A stretch of 64,000 bases of DNA from Streptomyces cavernae (GTDB lineage: Bacteria; Actinomycetota; Actinomycetes; Streptomycetales; Streptomycetaceae): positions 248,001 to 312,000 of the forward strand of contig NZ_RPDJ01000005.1 of assembly GCF_004023625.1 (NCBI RefSeq). Reading direction: 5' to 3'. The notes beneath the pieces were generated by a model. It had not been told where the DNA came from and did no database searches. It worked only from the letters and a program-made list of their open reading frames with translations. Of the stretch, positions 53,059 through 61,059 are shown piece after piece. How positions within the stretch are numbered: position 1 is the stretch's first letter; every line of letters starts with the position of its first letter. A program made the position numbers and the translations under genes.

Positions 53059-54678
53059 ATGACCGAACAGCTCACTCCGGGCGACGCCGACGAGCTCCCC
53101 GTCGCCGTGATCGGCGCCGGACCCATCGGCCTGATCACCGCGCTCGGCCTCGTCCAGTACGGCGTCCCCGTCGTCGTCTTCGAAGAGGACGACCGGCTGT
53201 CCCTCGACACCAAGGCCGGCACCGTCCTGACCCGCACGCTCGAAGTCCTCCACCGTTACGGGGCGTTGAGCGAGGTGCTCGACGCGTCGCTACGGGTCGA
53301 CGAGATCGGCGAGCTCGATCGCGCCACCAACACCCCCACGCTCAGCGTCCGCACCGGAGACCTGACGGAGGACACCCGCTTCCCCTTCGTCATCAACATC
53401 CCCCAGCACCACCTCGAACCCGTGCTGCGCACCACGCTGGAGAAGAAGGCACCAGGCGCGCTGCACATGAGCCACCGGCTGACCTTCTTCACCCAGCACG
53501 AGGACCATGTGGAACTCCGGTTGGAGACACCCCGCGGTGAGCGCACGGTCCGGGCGCGCCACCTGCTCGCCTGTGACGGCGGCCGTTCGCTGGTGCGCGA
53601 GGAACTCGGCATCACGGTCGAGGGCCGCACGCTCGAAGAGCGTTACATGCTGGTCGACCTGAAGGTGGACCTGGACGTCGACGAACCCCGGGACTACCCG
53701 TACCTCGCCTACTTCGGCGACCCCGAGGAATGGATGATCCTGGTCCGCCAGCCGCACTGCTGGCGTTTCCTCTACCCGCTGGCCCCGGGACGGCCCGAGC
53801 CCGACCGCGAGGAACTCGCCGCGAAAGCACGCCGGTTCATCGGCGACGTCCAGCAGTTGGAGATCCTCGGCACGAACATCTACACCGTCCACCACCGGGT
53901 CGCCGAACACTGGCACGACGGCCGGATCTTCCTCCTGGGCGACGCCGCCCACCTGATCACCCCGATGTGGGCGCTCGGACTCAACACCGGCGTGCTGGAC
54001 GCCTCCAACCTGCCCTGGCGGCTCGCCTGGGTGCGGCGCGGCTGGGCCGACGAGTCGCTGCTCGAGGCGTACGAGAAGGAGCAGGCACCCGTGGCCGTGC
54101 GGGGCAGCGGCGAGATGGCCGAGGCCGCCCGCGCCTACATGGACCGCAGGGGCGGCGCGCTCGAAGCGATGACCGACGGCAACTGGGGCAACGCCTTCAC
54201 ACGGTCCCTGCTCGGTGTCCGGCTCGACGTGGACGGTTCCGGCGATTGGTCGATGGTGAAGAGCGGTGACCGGCCCAGCCCCGTGGCGGCGGGCGACCGT
54301 GCCCCCGACCTGCCGCTGTTCGGCACCCACAGCCAGGTGTACCTGCACGACCTGACGGCCGACTCCTTCGTCGCCCTGTACTTCACCGACACCCGCCGCC
54401 GCCCCGCGATCCCGGCCCAGAACTCCCCGGCTCTGCGCCACTACGCGGTCAGCCGCTGGGACGCCCCGCACGACTCCGGCCTGCGCGACCGGGCGCTGTT
54501 CGACCCGGGGGAGCGGGTCCGGCGCCGCTTCGGTGTCGCCGACGACACCCTCGTCCTCCTCCGCCCCGACGGCCACGTGGCCGCGATCGTGCCCTACGAC
54601 CCGACGGGCGACCACGGCCGGGACCGCGCCGCGGAGCTGTACGAGCGGATCACCGGACGCCCGGTACCGCGTACTTGA
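53059..54678 (+). CDS. FAD-dependent aromatic hydroxylase (MhpA/PheA/TfdB type)
   Basis: 539-aa class A flavin monooxygenase. PVAVIGAGPIGLITALGLVQYGVPVVVFEE (FAD), HLLACDGGRSLVREELGI (DG motif) and GRIFLLGDAAHLITPMWALGLNTGVLDASNLPWRLAW (GD motif). A C-terminal thioredoxin-like domain from about residue 410 (GDRAPDLPLFG to VAAIVPYDP) is seen in phenol-hydroxylase and MhpA relatives. It would insert a hydroxyl into an already oxygenated ring, preparing it for cleavage by the downstream cupins. Confidence 0.88.
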   Translation: MTEQLTPGDADELPVAVIGAGPIGLITALGLVQYGVPVVVFEEDDRLSLDTKAGTVLTRTLEVLHRYGALSEVLDASLRVDEIGELDRATNTPTLSVRTGDLTEDTRFPFVINIPQHHLEPVLRTTLEKKAPGALHMSHRLTFFTQHEDHVELRLETPRGERTVRARHLLACDGGRSLVREELGITVEGRTLEERYMLVDLKVDLDVDEPRDYPYLAYFGDPEEWMILVRQPHCWRFLYPLAPGRPEPDREELAAKARRFIGDVQQLEILGTNIYTVHHRVAEHWHDGRIFLLGDAAHLITPMWALGLNTGVLDASNLPWRLAWVRRGWADESLLEAYEKEQAPVAVRGSGEMAEAARAYMDRRGGALEAMTDGNWGNAFTRSLLGVRLDVDGSGDWSMVKSGDRPSPVAAGDRAPDLPLFGTHSQVYLHDLTADSFVALYFTDTRRRPAIPAQNSPALRHYAVSRWDAPHDSGLRDRALFDPGERVRRRFGVADDTLVLLRPDGHVAAIVPYDPTGDHGRDRAAELYERITGRPVPRT

Positions 54679-54749
54679 CGACCAGTCGGCACATCAGCAC
54701 GCGAAGCGCGCGCCGGCCGCGCCGGCAAACAAAAAGGAGTTCACCCGCC

Positions 54750-55112
54750 ATGACGACCGTCACCGCCCCCGACGGCAGCGAGGTCCGACTGTCCCCCGTC
54801 GGCCAGGAGATCGTCTTCGAGAACGAGCACGTACGGGTCTGGGAGATCACCCTGGAACCGGGTGCCGACCAGCCCTGGCACCAGCACCTCAACCCATACC
54901 TCGTCATCGCCCTCGAGGCCGCCGACAACCGCATCGACGCCCTCGCCGGCGGCGATCCCCGACTGGTTCACGAGCCCGCCGGCGGAGTCGTGTACCGCGA
55001 GCCCGGCGAGATCCACATGCTCACCAACCGCGGCACCACCCGCTACCGCAGCCGGCTGGTCGAACTGAAGGTACTCGGCGAGAACCTGACGCAGGAGCCC
55101 ACGCATGACTGA
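54750..55112 (+). CDS. Small cupin protein, candidate ring-cleavage or isomerase subunit
   Basis: 120-aa single cupin. GADQPWHQHLNPYLVIALE gives the first motif with His-x-His; VVYREPGEIHMLTNRGTT gives the second motif with one His. The usual Glu of motif 1 is not in its normal place. Excellent ribosome-binding site (AAAAAGGAG). Overlaps the next cupin gene by 8 nt, so the two are probably made together and may form a heteromer. Confidence 0.75.
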   Translation: MTTVTAPDGSEVRLSPVGQEIVFENEHVRVWEITLEPGADQPWHQHLNPYLVIALEAADNRIDALAGGDPRLVHEPAGGVVYREPGEIHMLTNRGTTRYRSRLVELKVLGENLTQEPTHD

Positions 55113-55644
55113 GACCGCACCCGCTTTGGTGTCCCCGCCCCCGCGCCCCGACGCCATCTCCCCCGAGGAGTGGGCGGAAAACCTCTCCGAGCCGGCTGAG
55201 TACGGCGGCGAGGGCCCCGACCGTTCCCGTGAACTCGCCGCCTCGGGCCCGAACGGCGAGGCCCTCTACCGCTTCCGCGAGATCCTGCTGAACACCCAGG
55301 ACCTCCAGTGGGCCGACAAGACCCTCGCCGGGCTCTCCCACAAGGCGCTGTGGCGCAACGAGGAGACCGGCGCCTCGATGTCCCTCGTCCGGTTCCAGGA
55401 GGGATCGGGCATCCCCTCGCGCCACTCCCACGCCTCGAACCAGTTCATGTTCTGCCTCAAGGGTCGCTACACCTACCTGCCGACGGGCCTCACCCTCACC
55501 GAGGGCTCCTTCTACTGGAACCCCAAGGGCAGCCTGCACGGCCCGACCCTGGCCGAGGAGGAGTCGATCCTCCTCGAGGTCTACGACGGCCCCCACTACC
55601 CCACCCAGCCCGACTGGTACAGCAGCCCCGACGACGCCCGCTGA
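55105..55644 (+). CDS. Cupin protein, partner of the preceding cupin
   Basis: 179 aa. N-terminal 70 residues are an extension with LSEPAEYGGEGPDRSRE. The cupin barrel follows: MSLVRFQEGSGIPSRHSHASNQFMFCLKGRYTYLPTGLTLTEGSFYWNPKGSLHGP, where His-x-His, a downstream Gln/Glu position and the final His are metal-ligand candidates. Located between an aromatic hydroxylase and RidA, it is a candidate Fe(II) dioxygenase, like 3-hydroxyanthranilate or gentisate-type cupins, though the family match is only at fold level. Confidence 0.72.
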   Translation: MTETAPALVSPPPRPDAISPEEWAENLSEPAEYGGEGPDRSRELAASGPNGEALYRFREILLNTQDLQWADKTLAGLSHKALWRNEETGASMSLVRFQEGSGIPSRHSHASNQFMFCLKGRYTYLPTGLTLTEGSFYWNPKGSLHGPTLAEEESILLEVYDGPHYPTQPDWYSSPDDAR

Positions 55645-55653
55645 GGAACCTCC

Positions 55654-56052
55654 ATGCCCAAGCAAGAAGTCATCTCGCCCCAACTCGCCGTACCCAACGG
55701 TCACTTCGCCCAGGCCACGGTGATCGAGACGAGCGGCCGGCTGCTGTTCATCTCCGGCATGACGGCCCGCGCCAAGGACGGCACCGTCACCGGCGTCGGC
55801 GACATCACCGCACAGACCCACCAGGTCTGCCGGAACCTCCAGGCAGCCGTCGAGGCGGCGGGCGGCACGCTCGACGACATCGCCCGGGTCGACGTGTACG
55901 TCCGCAACATGGAGGACTTCGACGCGATCCACGCCGTGCGCAGGCAGTACTTCACCGGTGTCGCGCCCGCGTCCACGATGGTCGAGGTCTCGAAGTTCGT
56001 GAACAAGGACTACCTGATCGAGATCAACGCCATTGCATCGATAGGGAACTGA
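55654..56052 (+). CDS. RidA-family enamine/imine deaminase
   Basis: 132-aa YjgF/YER057c/UK114 protein. LLFISGMTARAKDGTVTGVGDITAQTHQVCRNLQAAVEAAGGTLDDIARVDVYVRNMEDFDAIHAVRRQYF, then PASTMVEVSKFVNKDYLIEINAIA, with the Arg position replaced by Lys-Phe-Val near residue 116. RidA relatives in 2-aminophenol and 3-hydroxyanthranilate pathways are 2-aminomuconate deaminases. That role fits the neighbouring cupins and a nitrogen-containing aromatic substrate. Confidence 0.82.
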   Translation: MPKQEVISPQLAVPNGHFAQATVIETSGRLLFISGMTARAKDGTVTGVGDITAQTHQVCRNLQAAVEAAGGTLDDIARVDVYVRNMEDFDAIHAVRRQYFTGVAPASTMVEVSKFVNKDYLIEINAIASIGN

Positions 56053-56061
56053 GGGACCGTC

Positions 56062-56949
56062 ATGAAACTTGCTGCCCTCACCGTGGACGGTGTCCGGCGG
56101 GCCGGTGCCGTGCACGAGGCCGAGCAGCGTGTGGCGCTGCTGCCCCTCGCGCTCGGTACGGTCGACGACATCGTCCGCGGCGGACCCGCGGCACTCGACG
56201 AGGCACGCGCCGCGCTCCCCACCGCCCAACTGCTGTCACTGGGCGAGGTCCGCCTTCAGTCGCCACTGCACCGCTTCAACCGTGACATCCTGTGCACCGG
56301 CTGGAACTACTGGGACCACTTCGAGGAGTCCCGGGGCAAGCGCGAGGGTCAGGACCCGTCCGGCCGCCCCGAACACCCCACCTTCTTCACCAAGGGCCCG
56401 GACACCGTCATCGGCCCGACCGACGACATCGCCTATGACCCGGTAGTGTCCGCCAAGTGGGACTACGAGGCCGAGATCGCCCTGGTCATCGGCCGCGACG
56501 GCAGGTCGATCCCCGAGGCGAAGGCGCTGGAGCACGTCTTCGGTTACCTGGTCGCCAACGACGTCTCCCAGCGCGACCTGCAACGAGCGCACGGCGGCCA
56601 GTGGCTCAAGGGCAAGAGCATCGACGCCACGATGCCGCTCGGTCCCTGGGTGACGACCGCCGACGAGATCGACGACCTGGCCGGCCTCCAGGTGCAGTGC
56701 GAGGTGGGTGGCCGTCTGCTGCAGAACGCGTCCAGCGCCCAGATGGCCTTCTCCTTCGCCCGGATCATCGCCGAACTCAGCCACGGCATGACCCTGCGGG
56801 CCGGGGACGTCGTCCTCACCGGCACCCCGAGCGGCATCGGCAACGCCCGGGAGCCGCAGATCTTCCTGAGCGACGGCGACGTGGTCGTCACCCGGGTCAG
56901 CGGGCTCGGAGAGCTGCGCAACAAGGTGACGCCGACCCGGCTGACGTGA
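56062..56949 (+). CDS. Fumarylacetoacetate hydrolase-family protein
   Basis: 295 aa. RFNRDILCTGWNYWDHFEESRGKREGQDPSGRPEHPTFFTKGPDTVIGP, WDYEAEIALVIGRDGRSIPEAKA, GYLVANDVSQRDLQRAHGGQWLKGKSIDATMPLGPW and GDVVLTGTPSGIGNAREP are the metal-binding and GTP motifs. It should hydrolyse, decarboxylate or isomerise an acylpyruvate or oxalocrotonate-like ring-cleavage product. ATG 9 nt after RidA with GAGGG upstream. Confidence 0.87.
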   Translation: MKLAALTVDGVRRAGAVHEAEQRVALLPLALGTVDDIVRGGPAALDEARAALPTAQLLSLGEVRLQSPLHRFNRDILCTGWNYWDHFEESRGKREGQDPSGRPEHPTFFTKGPDTVIGPTDDIAYDPVVSAKWDYEAEIALVIGRDGRSIPEAKALEHVFGYLVANDVSQRDLQRAHGGQWLKGKSIDATMPLGPWVTTADEIDDLAGLQVQCEVGGRLLQNASSAQMAFSFARIIAELSHGMTLRAGDVVLTGTPSGIGNAREPQIFLSDGDVVVTRVSGLGELRNKVTPTRLT

Positions 56950-57000
56950 TCCGCGGCGCCGGCGCGATCGACGCCACCACTTCGACAAGGAGACACCTCG

Positions 57001-58155
57001 ATGATCGACATCGCCGCGGAACTGGGGGAGTGGTGCGCGGACGGCCGTACCTTCGCGCTGGCCACGGTCGTCGAGGTCAAGGGCAGCGCGCCCCGGCCGC
57101 CGGGCACCTGCGTCGCGGTCGACGCCGCGGGGCGAGTCCTCGGCAGCCTCTCGGGCGGCTGCGTCGAGGGCGCCGTGTACGACCTCGCGCTGGAGGTGCT
57201 GGAGACAGGGGTCCCGCACAGAGTCTCCTTCGGCTACAGCGACACCGACGCGTTCGCGGTCGGTCTGTCGTGCGGCGGGGTCATCGACGTCCTGGTGCGG
57301 CGCGTCGCGGACAAGCCCTCCCGGGAAGCCGTCCGGCTCGTACTCGACGCCCTGGCCGAGGGCCGGGCCGTCGCGCTGGCCACCGTCGTGGAGGGCCCAA
57401 TGGAGCAGTTGGGCGCGGTCAGGGCCCTCACAGCCTCCGCCGCGGCAGGCGACGCACCCGCCCACCCGGACGCGGACCGGGCCGGCCGGGCCCTGCTCGC
57501 GCGCGGCTCCAACGGCACGCATCGCTTCGCCGTCGACGGCGGCTGCGACCCCATGGCATCAGGCACGCTGACCGTCTTCACCGCCGTGTACGCCTCCCCG
57601 CCCCGCATGCTGGTCTACGGCGCGATCGACTTCGCCGCCGCCGTGGCCCGCATCGGCGGCTTCCTCGGCTACCACGTCACCGTCTGCGACGCCCGCGAGG
57701 TGTTCACCACCCCGGAGCGCTTCCCCGACGCCGACGAGGTGACCATCGACTGGCCGCACCGCCATCTGCGCTCCCTGGCCGACGCGGGCGCCCTGGACGA
57801 ACGCACCGTCGTCTGCGTCCTCACCCACGACGCCAAGTTCGACCTGCCCCTGCTGGAACTGGCCCTGCGGCTGCCCCTGGCGTACGTCGGCGCCATGGGC
57901 TCGCGCCGCACCCACGCCCAGCGACTTCAGGCCCTGCGCGCGACCGACCTGACGGAGGCCCAACTGGCCCGCCTCCACTCGCCCATCGGCCTCGACATCG
58001 GCGCGACCACCCCTGAGGAGACCGCGGTCTCCATAGCCGCCGGCATCGTCTCCGCCCGAACCGGCGCACCGGGACGTCCACTGCGTTCCACCGACGGCCC
58101 GATCCACCGGCACTCCGCGTCGCAGCTGGACAGCGCCCCGGGTAATGACTCCTGA
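57001..58155 (+). CDS. XdhC-family molybdenum cofactor insertion protein
   Basis: 384-aa chaperone that binds, sulfurates and inserts the Mo cofactor into xanthine-dehydrogenase-type enzymes. FALATVVEVKGSAPRPPGTCVAVDAAGRVLGSLSGGCVEGAV (XdhC_CoxI domain) and, from about residue 200, MLVYGAIDFAAAVARIGGFLGYHVTVCDAR with a Rossmann-like XdhC_C domain ending YVGAMGSRRTHAQRL. AAGGAG 9 nt upstream. Its place in the rightward operon ties the two arms of the divergon together, because its client, the Mo hydroxylase, is in the leftward arm. Confidence 0.9.
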   Translation: MIDIAAELGEWCADGRTFALATVVEVKGSAPRPPGTCVAVDAAGRVLGSLSGGCVEGAVYDLALEVLETGVPHRVSFGYSDTDAFAVGLSCGGVIDVLVRRVADKPSREAVRLVLDALAEGRAVALATVVEGPMEQLGAVRALTASAAAGDAPAHPDADRAGRALLARGSNGTHRFAVDGGCDPMASGTLTVFTAVYASPPRMLVYGAIDFAAAVARIGGFLGYHVTVCDAREVFTTPERFPDADEVTIDWPHRHLRSLADAGALDERTVVCVLTHDAKFDLPLLELALRLPLAYVGAMGSRRTHAQRLQALRATDLTEAQLARLHSPIGLDIGATTPEETAVSIAAGIVSARTGAPGRPLRSTDGPIHRHSASQLDSAPGNDS

Positions 58156-58694
58156 GGGGGACTCGCGTCGTAGACGAGAAGGCCGTCACCGCGAAGGCGC
58201 ACGCCTGGCGTCGGAGTGTGCGCCGTGAGGCGTCCGTCGTGCATCAGGTGGAGGACGAGCGCATCGCGGGCCAGGACGGCGAAGTCGGCGATCAAGCGCC
58301 GGTGGCATCGCCACCACACCGCCTCGCTGCACATCACCGCGGTGCGCTCCTCGCCCGCCTGCCGCATCAGCGCGTCCATCGCGGTGACGAACTCCGGGCT
58401 GCGGGTGTGACCGGCGTAGCCGCGGAACGACTCGTTGCGCCAGACCGTGTCCGGTGAGTCCGCCACAGGCCTGCGGAACCCGCCCAGCCGCCGCTCCCAC
58501 CGGTAGGCGATGTGCTCCTCGGGCATCCACCGGGCCAGCCGCTGCCGCGACAGGTCCGGATCACGCCGACTGCCGGGCGCTGTCCTGACGTCAACGACGG
58601 CGGTGACGCCGGCCTCGCGCAGGAGCTTCGCCAGCGTTGCCCGGTCGGCAGTGCTGTGACCGAAGGTGATCAGCTCCGTGCGCGGCTTCGACAT
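57927..58694 (-). CDS. DUF488 family protein, 3' end overlapping xdhC antisense
   Basis: 255 aa. The DUF488 core covers the first ~180 residues: ELITFGHSTADRATLAKLLREAGVTAVVDVRTAPGSRRDPDLSRQRL, YRWERRLGGFRRP, SFRGYAGHTRSPEF, TAVMCSEAVWWRCHRRLIADFAVLARDALVLHLM. The protein should end near GLLVYDASPPQESLPG, but no stop occurs and it runs on for 229 bp opposite the xdhC 3' end, giving a tail with no family features. CSE-x4-CHR is the conserved Cys motif of DUF488. Function unknown. Confidence 0.8.
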   Translation of the reverse strand: MSKPRTELITFGHSTADRATLAKLLREAGVTAVVDVRTAPGSRRDPDLSRQRLARWMPEEHIAYRWERRLGGFRRPVADSPDTVWRNESFRGYAGHTRSPEFVTAMDALMRQAGEERTAVMCSEAVWWRCHRRLIADFAVLARDALVLHLMHDGRLTAHTPTPGVRLRGDGLLVYDASPPQESLPGALSSCDAECRWIGPSVERSGRPGAPVRAETMPAAMETAVSSGVVAPMSRPMGEWRRASWASVRSVARRA

Positions 58695-58772
58695 GCGGCC
58701 TACAAAGGTCGGTGGCCTACAAGGTCGGTCCGGTCATGGCCCATACACCGAGCGCACCGGTCCTCGGCCGAG

Positions 58773-59069
58773 TCAGCCGATGCCGGTGTCCTCGCTCCGT
58801 GGATGTCGTGGTCTCGCCACCTGCGCGGCATCCGGTTCGGCGCGCTTCTCGGCGCCCGTCTCCAGGTAGCCGGGGTCGTCGCCGGCGACCCGGCCCACGA
58901 AGACGTCGTTGGGTGTCGTTCCTGTCGTGCTGTGCCGGTCCGCCGCCTCTTCCCGCTTCCCGCCCGTGTCCTCCGGCCTGCCCGACTGGACCTCTGCGGT
59001 TCCGGCGGGCGTGGCGGGCTCGGTCGAGCGGCCCCACAGATGTTCGCGGACCCATGACCACAAAGACAT
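58773..59069 (-). CDS. Hypothetical small hydrophilic protein
   Basis: 98 aa: MSLWSWVREHLWGRS, then a Glu/Gly/Pro/Arg-rich low-complexity region. The N-terminal amphipathic helix with four Trp/Leu residues might touch the membrane. Ribosome-binding site GGGAGG 5 nt before the ATG is strong, which is the main support. No family recognised. Confidence 0.5.
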   Translation of the reverse strand: MSLWSWVREHLWGRSTEPATPAGTAEVQSGRPEDTGGKREEAADRHSTTGTTPNDVFVGRVAGDDPGYLETGAEKRAEPDAAQVARPRHPRSEDTGIG

Positions 59070-59226
59070 GGTGCCTCCCGGTCAGGAGGTGAGTGCCGAC
59101 GCCGACGGCGTACCCATCAGTGCCGTCGGCATGCAGCACCGCACCGAGTTCATGGGGACGAGCTTCGTCCTTGCCCCGTCCGGGCGGTTCCCGTTCGGGC
59201 CGCCGAATGGGCGGCCGCCCTTGTGC

Positions 59227-59241
59227 TAGACGACTGGTCTA
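59227..59241. promoter_or_regulatory. TetR operator upstream of the TetR gene
   Basis: TAGAC-GACTG-GTCTA, 21 bp before the TetR start. Shares GACTGGTCTAC with the site at 59911-59924, so the repressor probably controls itself and the DJ-1-like gene. Confidence 0.65.
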
Positions 59242-59262
59242 CTTGGGTGCTATGGTTCATGC

Positions 59263-59856
59263 ATGCCGGTCACCACACGGAACACAGACACCCGTCGGAT
59301 CATCCTCGACACCGCCCAGGGGATCATGGCCCGCAAGGGCTATTCCGCCGTCGGTATAAACGAGGTTCTCGCGGAGGCCGGCGTACCGAAGGGGTCCTTC
59401 TATCACTACTTCGCCTCGAAGGACGCCTTCGGTGAAGCGATGCTGAGGAGCTACTTCGCGGACTACCTCGCGGACATGGACGTTATTCTCGCCCGGTCCG
59501 GCCGGTCGGCAGCCGAGCGGCTGATGGCCTACTGGCAGCAGTGGCGGGAGACGCAGAGCGTCGAGGAGTGCCAGGGCAGGTGCCTGGCTGTGAAACTCGG
59601 CGCCGAGGTCGCGGACTTGTCCGAGTCGATGCGTCTGGCTCTGAAGGAAGGCACTGGCGCCATCGTCGACCGCCTCGAGCAAACCATCACCAGCGGCCTG
59701 GAGGACGGATCTCTCTCGGTCGACGGTGAGGCCCGCGACGTCGCGCAGGCGCTGTACGACATGTGGCTCGGTGCGAGTGTGATGGCCAAGATCCATCGCA
59801 GCCTGGCGCCGCTCGACACCGTCACCACGGTGACCCGCAATCTTCTGCACCTGTAG
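59263..59856 (+). CDS. TetR-family regulator (NemR/AcuR-like)
   Basis: 197 aa. HTH ILDTAQGIMARKGYSAVGINEVLAEAGVPKGSFYHYFASKDAFGEAML spans residues 13-62; the VPKGSFYHYFxSKxAFG form is that of electrophile- and quinone-responsive TetR proteins. The effector domain contains Cys in ECQGRCLAVKLG (two Cys, four residues apart), a possible redox or electrophile sensor. Upstream of and co-oriented with a DJ-1/PfpI gene sharing the operator. Confidence 0.9.
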   Translation: MPVTTRNTDTRRIILDTAQGIMARKGYSAVGINEVLAEAGVPKGSFYHYFASKDAFGEAMLRSYFADYLADMDVILARSGRSAAERLMAYWQQWRETQSVEECQGRCLAVKLGAEVADLSESMRLALKEGTGAIVDRLEQTITSGLEDGSLSVDGEARDVAQALYDMWLGASVMAKIHRSLAPLDTVTTVTRNLLHL

Positions 59857-59910
59857 AAGGCCCGTGTCCCATGCCCGCCCCGGGCATGGGAGCTCATTTC
59901 GACCGTAATA

Positions 59911-59924
59911 GTAGACTGGTCTAC
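59911..59924. promoter_or_regulatory. TetR operator upstream of the DJ-1-like gene
   Basis: GTAGAC-TG-GTCTAC, ending 18 bp before the ATG, within the promoter or leader. Confidence 0.65.
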
Positions 59925-59942
59925 TCAGACAAGGAGTGTGTC

Positions 59943-60632
59943 ATGAAGGTTCTGATCGTTCTCACCTCGCACGACGAGCTGGGGGACACCGGCCGCAAGA
60001 CGGGGTTCTGGCTGGAGGAGCTGGCGGCGCCGTACTACCGCTTCAAGGAGGCCGGCTGGGCGATCACGCTCGCCTCGCCCAAAGGCGGGCAGCCGCCGCT
60101 GGACCCCAAGAGCAACGAGCCCGGCTTCCAGACCGACGACACCCGCTGCTTCGAGGCCGACGCTGAGGCGACCAAGGCACTGGCCAACACCGTGCGTCTC
60201 GATGCGGTGGCGGCCGGTGACTTCGACGCGGTCTTCTACCCCGGCGGGCACGGACCGCTGTGGGACCTGGCCGAGGACGCCGCCTCCGCCCGGCTGATCG
60301 AAACGACCCTGCGCTCGGGCAAGCCGGTGGGACTGGTGTGCCACGCACCGGGCGTCCTGCGGCACACCGTCAACGAGGACGGCACCCCATTGGTGCACGG
60401 CAGGAACGTCACTGGCTTCGCCAACTCCGAGGAAGAGGCCGTCCAGCTCACCGAGGTCGTCCCCTTCCTGGTCGAGGACGAACTCACCAAGCTCGGAGGC
60501 GTCTACTCCAAGGCCGGCGACTGGCAGCCCTACGTCCTGACGGACCGTCTGCTGATCACCGGGCAGAACCCCGCCTCCTCCGCCCCCGCGGCCGACGCCC
60601 TGATCGAGCTGGTCACCAAGGGCGGTGTGTGA
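59943..60632 (+). CDS. DJ-1/PfpI-family protein (Hsp31-like glyoxalase III / type 1 glutamine amidotransferase fold)
   Basis: 229 aa. KVLIVLTSHDELGDTGRKTGFWLEELAAPYYRFKEAGWAITLASPKGGQPPLDPKS is the Hsp31-type N-terminus. VFYPGGHGPLWDLAED and VGLVCHAPGVLR contain the nucleophile elbow with Cys133 and His134, and the Glu25-Glu26 region supplies the acid. Probably detoxifies methylglyoxal or other electrophiles, in line with control by a Cys-containing TetR. ATG with AAGGAG 8 nt upstream. Confidence 0.9.
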   Translation: MKVLIVLTSHDELGDTGRKTGFWLEELAAPYYRFKEAGWAITLASPKGGQPPLDPKSNEPGFQTDDTRCFEADAEATKALANTVRLDAVAAGDFDAVFYPGGHGPLWDLAEDAASARLIETTLRSGKPVGLVCHAPGVLRHTVNEDGTPLVHGRNVTGFANSEEEAVQLTEVVPFLVEDELTKLGGVYSKAGDWQPYVLTDRLLITGQNPASSAPAADALIELVTKGGV

Positions 60633-60856
60633 GCGCCTACGTCGTCATGCTCCGCGAGCGCGTGAGCGACCCGGCCGAGCCGGCTCTCTACGCCGGCTCG
60701 GCCCGGGCGGCCCGGGCAGGCCACCAGGTGACACCGGTCGTCGGACACGGGGCGATCGGTCGTCGTCGGCAGCGGAACAGGAGCCCGAGGCCGCGGACCG
60801 GTGCCGCGGTCTCGGGCAGTGCGGCGGGAGTCGCTCGCAGCCCAAACTCAACCTGA
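60629..60856 (+). pseudogene. Truncated DUF1330-like gene coupled to the DJ-1 gene
   Basis: GTG overlapping the DJ-1 stop. First ~40 codons read SAYVVMLRERVSDPAEPALYAGSARAARAGHQVTPVVGHGA, the start of DUF1330 (normally about 95 aa). Beyond that the frame gives Arg/Ser-rich sequence with no family resemblance. The remaining bases up to 61059 show no gene. Confidence 0.55.
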
Positions 60857-61059
60857 CCGAGGGACGGCAGATCACCAAATCGTGCGCGAGCGGTCTGGTC
60901 CATGACTGTGTCATGGTTTGTCATGAAGTGACTGCGGCACTCGGGTCACGCGCGGCGTGTGTGTGACCCCTTCCGAGGTGACCAACGCTGTGTGACATGC
61001 ACCGGCCGGGCCCATCGAGATCCAGTCAGTCCGGCAGCGGGCGGAACAGAAGGCGATCG

